NCBI RefSeq assembly: GCF_902459485.1
Contig: NZ_LR699119.1
Location: 992,001-1,056,000, forward strand
Direction: 5' to 3'
Origin: Aquicella siphonis
Lineage (GTDB): Bacteria > Pseudomonadota > Gammaproteobacteria > DSM-16500
DNA: 64,000 bases
Shown: positions 62,171 through 64,000 of the stretch, one piece after another
How the letters are laid out: the number at the start of each line of letters is the position of its first letter
Position numbering within the stretch: the first letter of the stretch is position 1
Position numbers and translations under genes: made by a program
The notes under the pieces: model-generated
What the model was told of the DNA's origin: nothing
What the model saw: only the letters and a program-made list of their open reading frames with translations
Database searches by the model: none

Positions 62171-63139
62171 ATGCTGCCCAATCAACGTGAATTCATGCTG
62201 AAAAACAAGACAATTTTCATCTCGTGCGTCGTGCCTGTTTATAACGAGGAGGCAGTCATTGTTTCTTTTATCGAATCTCTGCAGGCTGTATTGAGCAGCC
62301 TCACGGAGCGGTTCGAAATTATTATTGTGGATGATGGCAGTCGTGATCATACCATGGAGAAGGTCCGGTCTCTTCCCAAGGATTTCCATGTCAAATTACT
62401 CGGGTTGTCGAGAAATTTTGGCAAGGAAGTGGCCCTGACCGCCGGCATAGAGCATAGCGGCGGCGACGTGGTGATTTTAATGGATGCGGATTTTCAGCAT
62501 CCTCTTAACCTGCTTCCGGTGTTTTTGCATCATTGGGCTGAAGGGTACGACATGGTTTATGGCGTGCGTACTCACAGGGCTTCCGAATCCTATATCAAAC
62601 GCCACCTTGCTCACCTGTTTTATTGGGTCATGCAAAAAATAACAAAAATTGATATACCCAATAATGCGGGTGATTTCCGTTTAATGGACAGAAAAATCAT
62701 CCAGGCGCTAAACGCGTTTCCTGAACGCACCCGCTTCATGAAGGGCTTATACGCATGGGTGGGCTATCAAGCCATAGGTGTTCCCTTTGAAGTCATGGAT
62801 CGCGCGGGCGGCAAAAGTTCCTGGCGCTTTTCCAAGCTGACGGAGCTTGCGATCACAGGCATCACTTCATTTTCCGATGTCCCATTGCGAATATGGGGTT
62901 TTGTTGGTTTTATCATTTCACTGCTGGCATTGGTATACGCCATTTATATCATCACCGTTACCATGATATATGGCGCGGACTTGCCCGGCTTTCCCACGCT
63001 GGTGGTTGCCATTATGTTTCTGGGGGGAATACAGCTGCTTTCAATCGGAATACTGGGTGAATATATCGCCCGCATTTTCACCGAGGTCAAACAGCGTCCC
63101 AAATATTTACTTCAAATTAAAGATGGTTTTGATGAATAA
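62171..63139 (+). CDS. Bactoprenol glycosyltransferase (GtrB/DPM1-like, GT2)
   Basis: 322-residue GT2 enzyme: SCVVPVYNEEAVIVSFIESL, IIVDDGSRDHT, MDADFQHPLNLLP (metal-binding DxD region) and NAGDFRLMDRKI. Two C-terminal transmembrane helices are at about 237-258 and 270-295. It loads a sugar onto undecaprenyl phosphate on the cytoplasmic face. The gtrA gene overlaps by 8 bases. The next, convergent ArnT-like gene suggests a lipid A or O-antigen modification set. Starts at 62171 or 62195 (MLKNKTI) are possible. Confidence 0.9.
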   Translation: MLPNQREFMLKNKTIFISCVVPVYNEEAVIVSFIESLQAVLSSLTERFEIIIVDDGSRDHTMEKVRSLPKDFHVKLLGLSRNFGKEVALTAGIEHSGGDVVILMDADFQHPLNLLPVFLHHWAEGYDMVYGVRTHRASESYIKRHLAHLFYWVMQKITKIDIPNNAGDFRLMDRKIIQALNAFPERTRFMKGLYAWVGYQAIGVPFEVMDRAGGKSSWRFSKLTELAITGITSFSDVPLRIWGFVGFIISLLALVYAIYIITVTMIYGADLPGFPTLVVAIMFLGGIQLLSIGILGEYIARIFTEVKQRPKYLLQIKDGFDE

Positions 63140-63539
63140 AATCTATCTGACGGTAAATGCCTACCTTCCATTGCTCATGCAGCTGTTCCGATTTGGTATT
63201 GTGGGTCTTTCTGCGGCCGCTATTCATTTTGGCACGGTGGTTCTCATGGTGCAGGGTTATACGGTTCCACCGCTGGTCGCTAATATATTCGGCTTCGCGG
63301 TTTCTTTTCAGATGAGTTACTGGGGGCACCGTTTGTGGACGTTTCAAGAGTCCTCCGCGCTGCATCGAATCGCATTTCCGCGTCTGCTGTTTGTGCAGAT
63401 AGTGAATTTTGCAGCCAATGAAGCCTTGTTTTTCCTGTTTCTCGCCATGAAACTGCCGTATATGGTGGCGTTAGTCATTGTATTGACTGTTTTGCCGGTT
63501 TTTACCTTCATTTCCAGCAAACTCTGGGTATTCAGGTAA
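63132..63539 (+). CDS. GtrA-family membrane protein
   Basis: 135-residue protein with four helices: FRFGIVGLSAAAIHFGTVVLM, NIFGFAVSFQMSYWGHRLWTF, and LPVFTFISSKLWVF at the end, all GtrA signatures. It probably flips the lipid-linked sugar made by the GtrB-like enzyme. ATG 63132 overlaps that gene by 8 bases, so the two are coupled. Confidence 0.88.
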   Translation: MNKIYLTVNAYLPLLMQLFRFGIVGLSAAAIHFGTVVLMVQGYTVPPLVANIFGFAVSFQMSYWGHRLWTFQESSALHRIAFPRLLFVQIVNFAANEALFFLFLAMKLPYMVALVIVLTVLPVFTFISSKLWVFR

Positions 63540-63590
63540 TCCCGCCAGCCCGGGCGGCGCGCGCGAACGACGCTGATCCATGCGCAGGCC

Positions 63591-64000
63591 TTACGGGTAA
63601 GGAAACATCGCAGCCATGGACAATAAGGTGGGCTTGTTGCTCAGTAACATGATGTCATGGTACTGGCCCAGAAAATAATAACTGGGAGCGCGCAGTTTAA
63701 ACTGGTCAAAGTAGTTTTCATTCACGAAAACAAACACTCGTTTTTCGCCGTTCCACCGCGTCCAAAATTGATTTTCATCGATCAGCCAGTCATCCGTATT
63801 CTGAAATGGCATGCCATACCAGAGCTCCCGCATCCAATTATCGTTTTCAGCGATACGAGGGGATTTCCAGTCAGCGACAATCGTGATCCGGCGTCGCAGA
63901 TACAAGGGGACATCCTGGTAAAACTTGAAATAAGTGATGACTTCATCTTGCGGTTTGATGATTTTTTGCAGATCAGTGATGAGAGGCTTGGCTGTGTTTT
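63591..64000 (-). CDS. ArnT-like lipid A glycosyltransferase, C-terminal part
   Basis: The frame is open to the right window edge, so only the last 136 residues are here. VITYFKFYQDVPLYLRRRITIVADW is typical of the periplasmic C-terminal domain of PMT/ArnT-type sugar transferases (family GT83). The remainder, FWTRWNGEKRVFVFVNENYFDQF, fits the same domain. ArnT moves aminoarabinose from a lipid carrier to lipid A. It is convergent with gtrB-gtrA, which could supply a lipid-linked sugar. Confidence 0.82.
   Translation of the reverse strand, partial: NTAKPLITDLQKIIKPQDEVITYFKFYQDVPLYLRRRITIVADWKSPRIAENDNWMRELWYGMPFQNTDDWLIDENQFWTRWNGEKRVFVFVNENYFDQFKLRAPSYYFLGQYHDIMLLSNKPTLLSMAAMFPYP

Overview
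The window looks like chromosomal DNA of a Gram-negative gammaproteobacterium. The most likely source is a host-associated member of the order Legionellales, a Coxiella/Aquicella/Legionella-like bacterium. This placement is an inference. It rests on a PlaA-like GDSL lipase, an F-box protein, a eukaryotic-type Ser/Thr kinase, a candidate lipid-kinase/lipid-phosphatase gene pair, several very large helical proteins of unknown family, and PmrA-type promoter boxes of the kind that control Dot/Icm effectors. No tRNA, rRNA, CRISPR array, integrase or intact insertion sequence was seen.

Layout. 1-3.1 kb: end of purT, a CorA-type Mg2+ channel and a secreted GDSL lipase. 3.3-5.75 kb: a complete bufferin-type (copper-binding RiPP) operon, bufA-bufB-bufC-doxX. 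5.8-13.2 kb: small envelope proteins, a dicarboxylate/amino-acid symporter, an outer-membrane beta-barrel protein, a YheT-type hydrolase and a di-haem peroxidase. 13.4-20.5 kb: an orphan helical protein, M32 carboxypeptidase, TSUP exporter, VanX-type dipeptidase, MFS exporter and CysZ-like protein. 20.7-24.9 kb: an FAD-domain/TPR fusion, an F-box protein and a SulP transporter. 25-26.7 kb: stress genes (MsrB, CBS, Hsp20).

26.9-31.7 kb is a peptidoglycan-turnover run (serine hydrolase, NamZ-type muramidase, second VanX-type dipeptidase) followed by a sphingomyelinase-like phosphoesterase. 31.9-42.7 kb is an accessory island of unknown or effector-like proteins. It includes a kinase-fold protein directly upstream of a CX5R phosphatase. 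Matches to YTTAAK-N5-YTTAAK lie upstream of two transcription units here. 42.8-46.1 kb is a tightly overlapping transporter-phnX-phnW operon for 2-aminoethylphosphonate use. 46.2-49.7 kb holds a quinone oxidoreductase, the Ser/Thr kinase and a cyclic-nucleotide-binding protein. 49.8-50.1 kb is a cluster of palindromic repeats.

50.1-52.2 kb holds a LexA-type repressor under a 19-bp-arm palindrome and a Y-family polymerase. 52.3-54.1 kb holds an ArsR regulator that shares one operator motif with the neighbouring Old Yellow Enzyme gene, and a DUF4286 protein. 54.3-59.1 kb is one 1594-residue helical protein. 59.1-64 kb has an ABC-F/MFS resistance-like operon, gtrB-gtrA and the end of an ArnT-like transferase.

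Functional reading. Housekeeping envelope genes alternate with genes that suit life inside a eukaryotic cell: lipid attack, ubiquitin-system mimicry, phosphorylation, phosphoinositide turnover and use of phosphonate that amoebal hosts contain. The effector calls are inferences from motifs and context; none can be proven from sequence alone.
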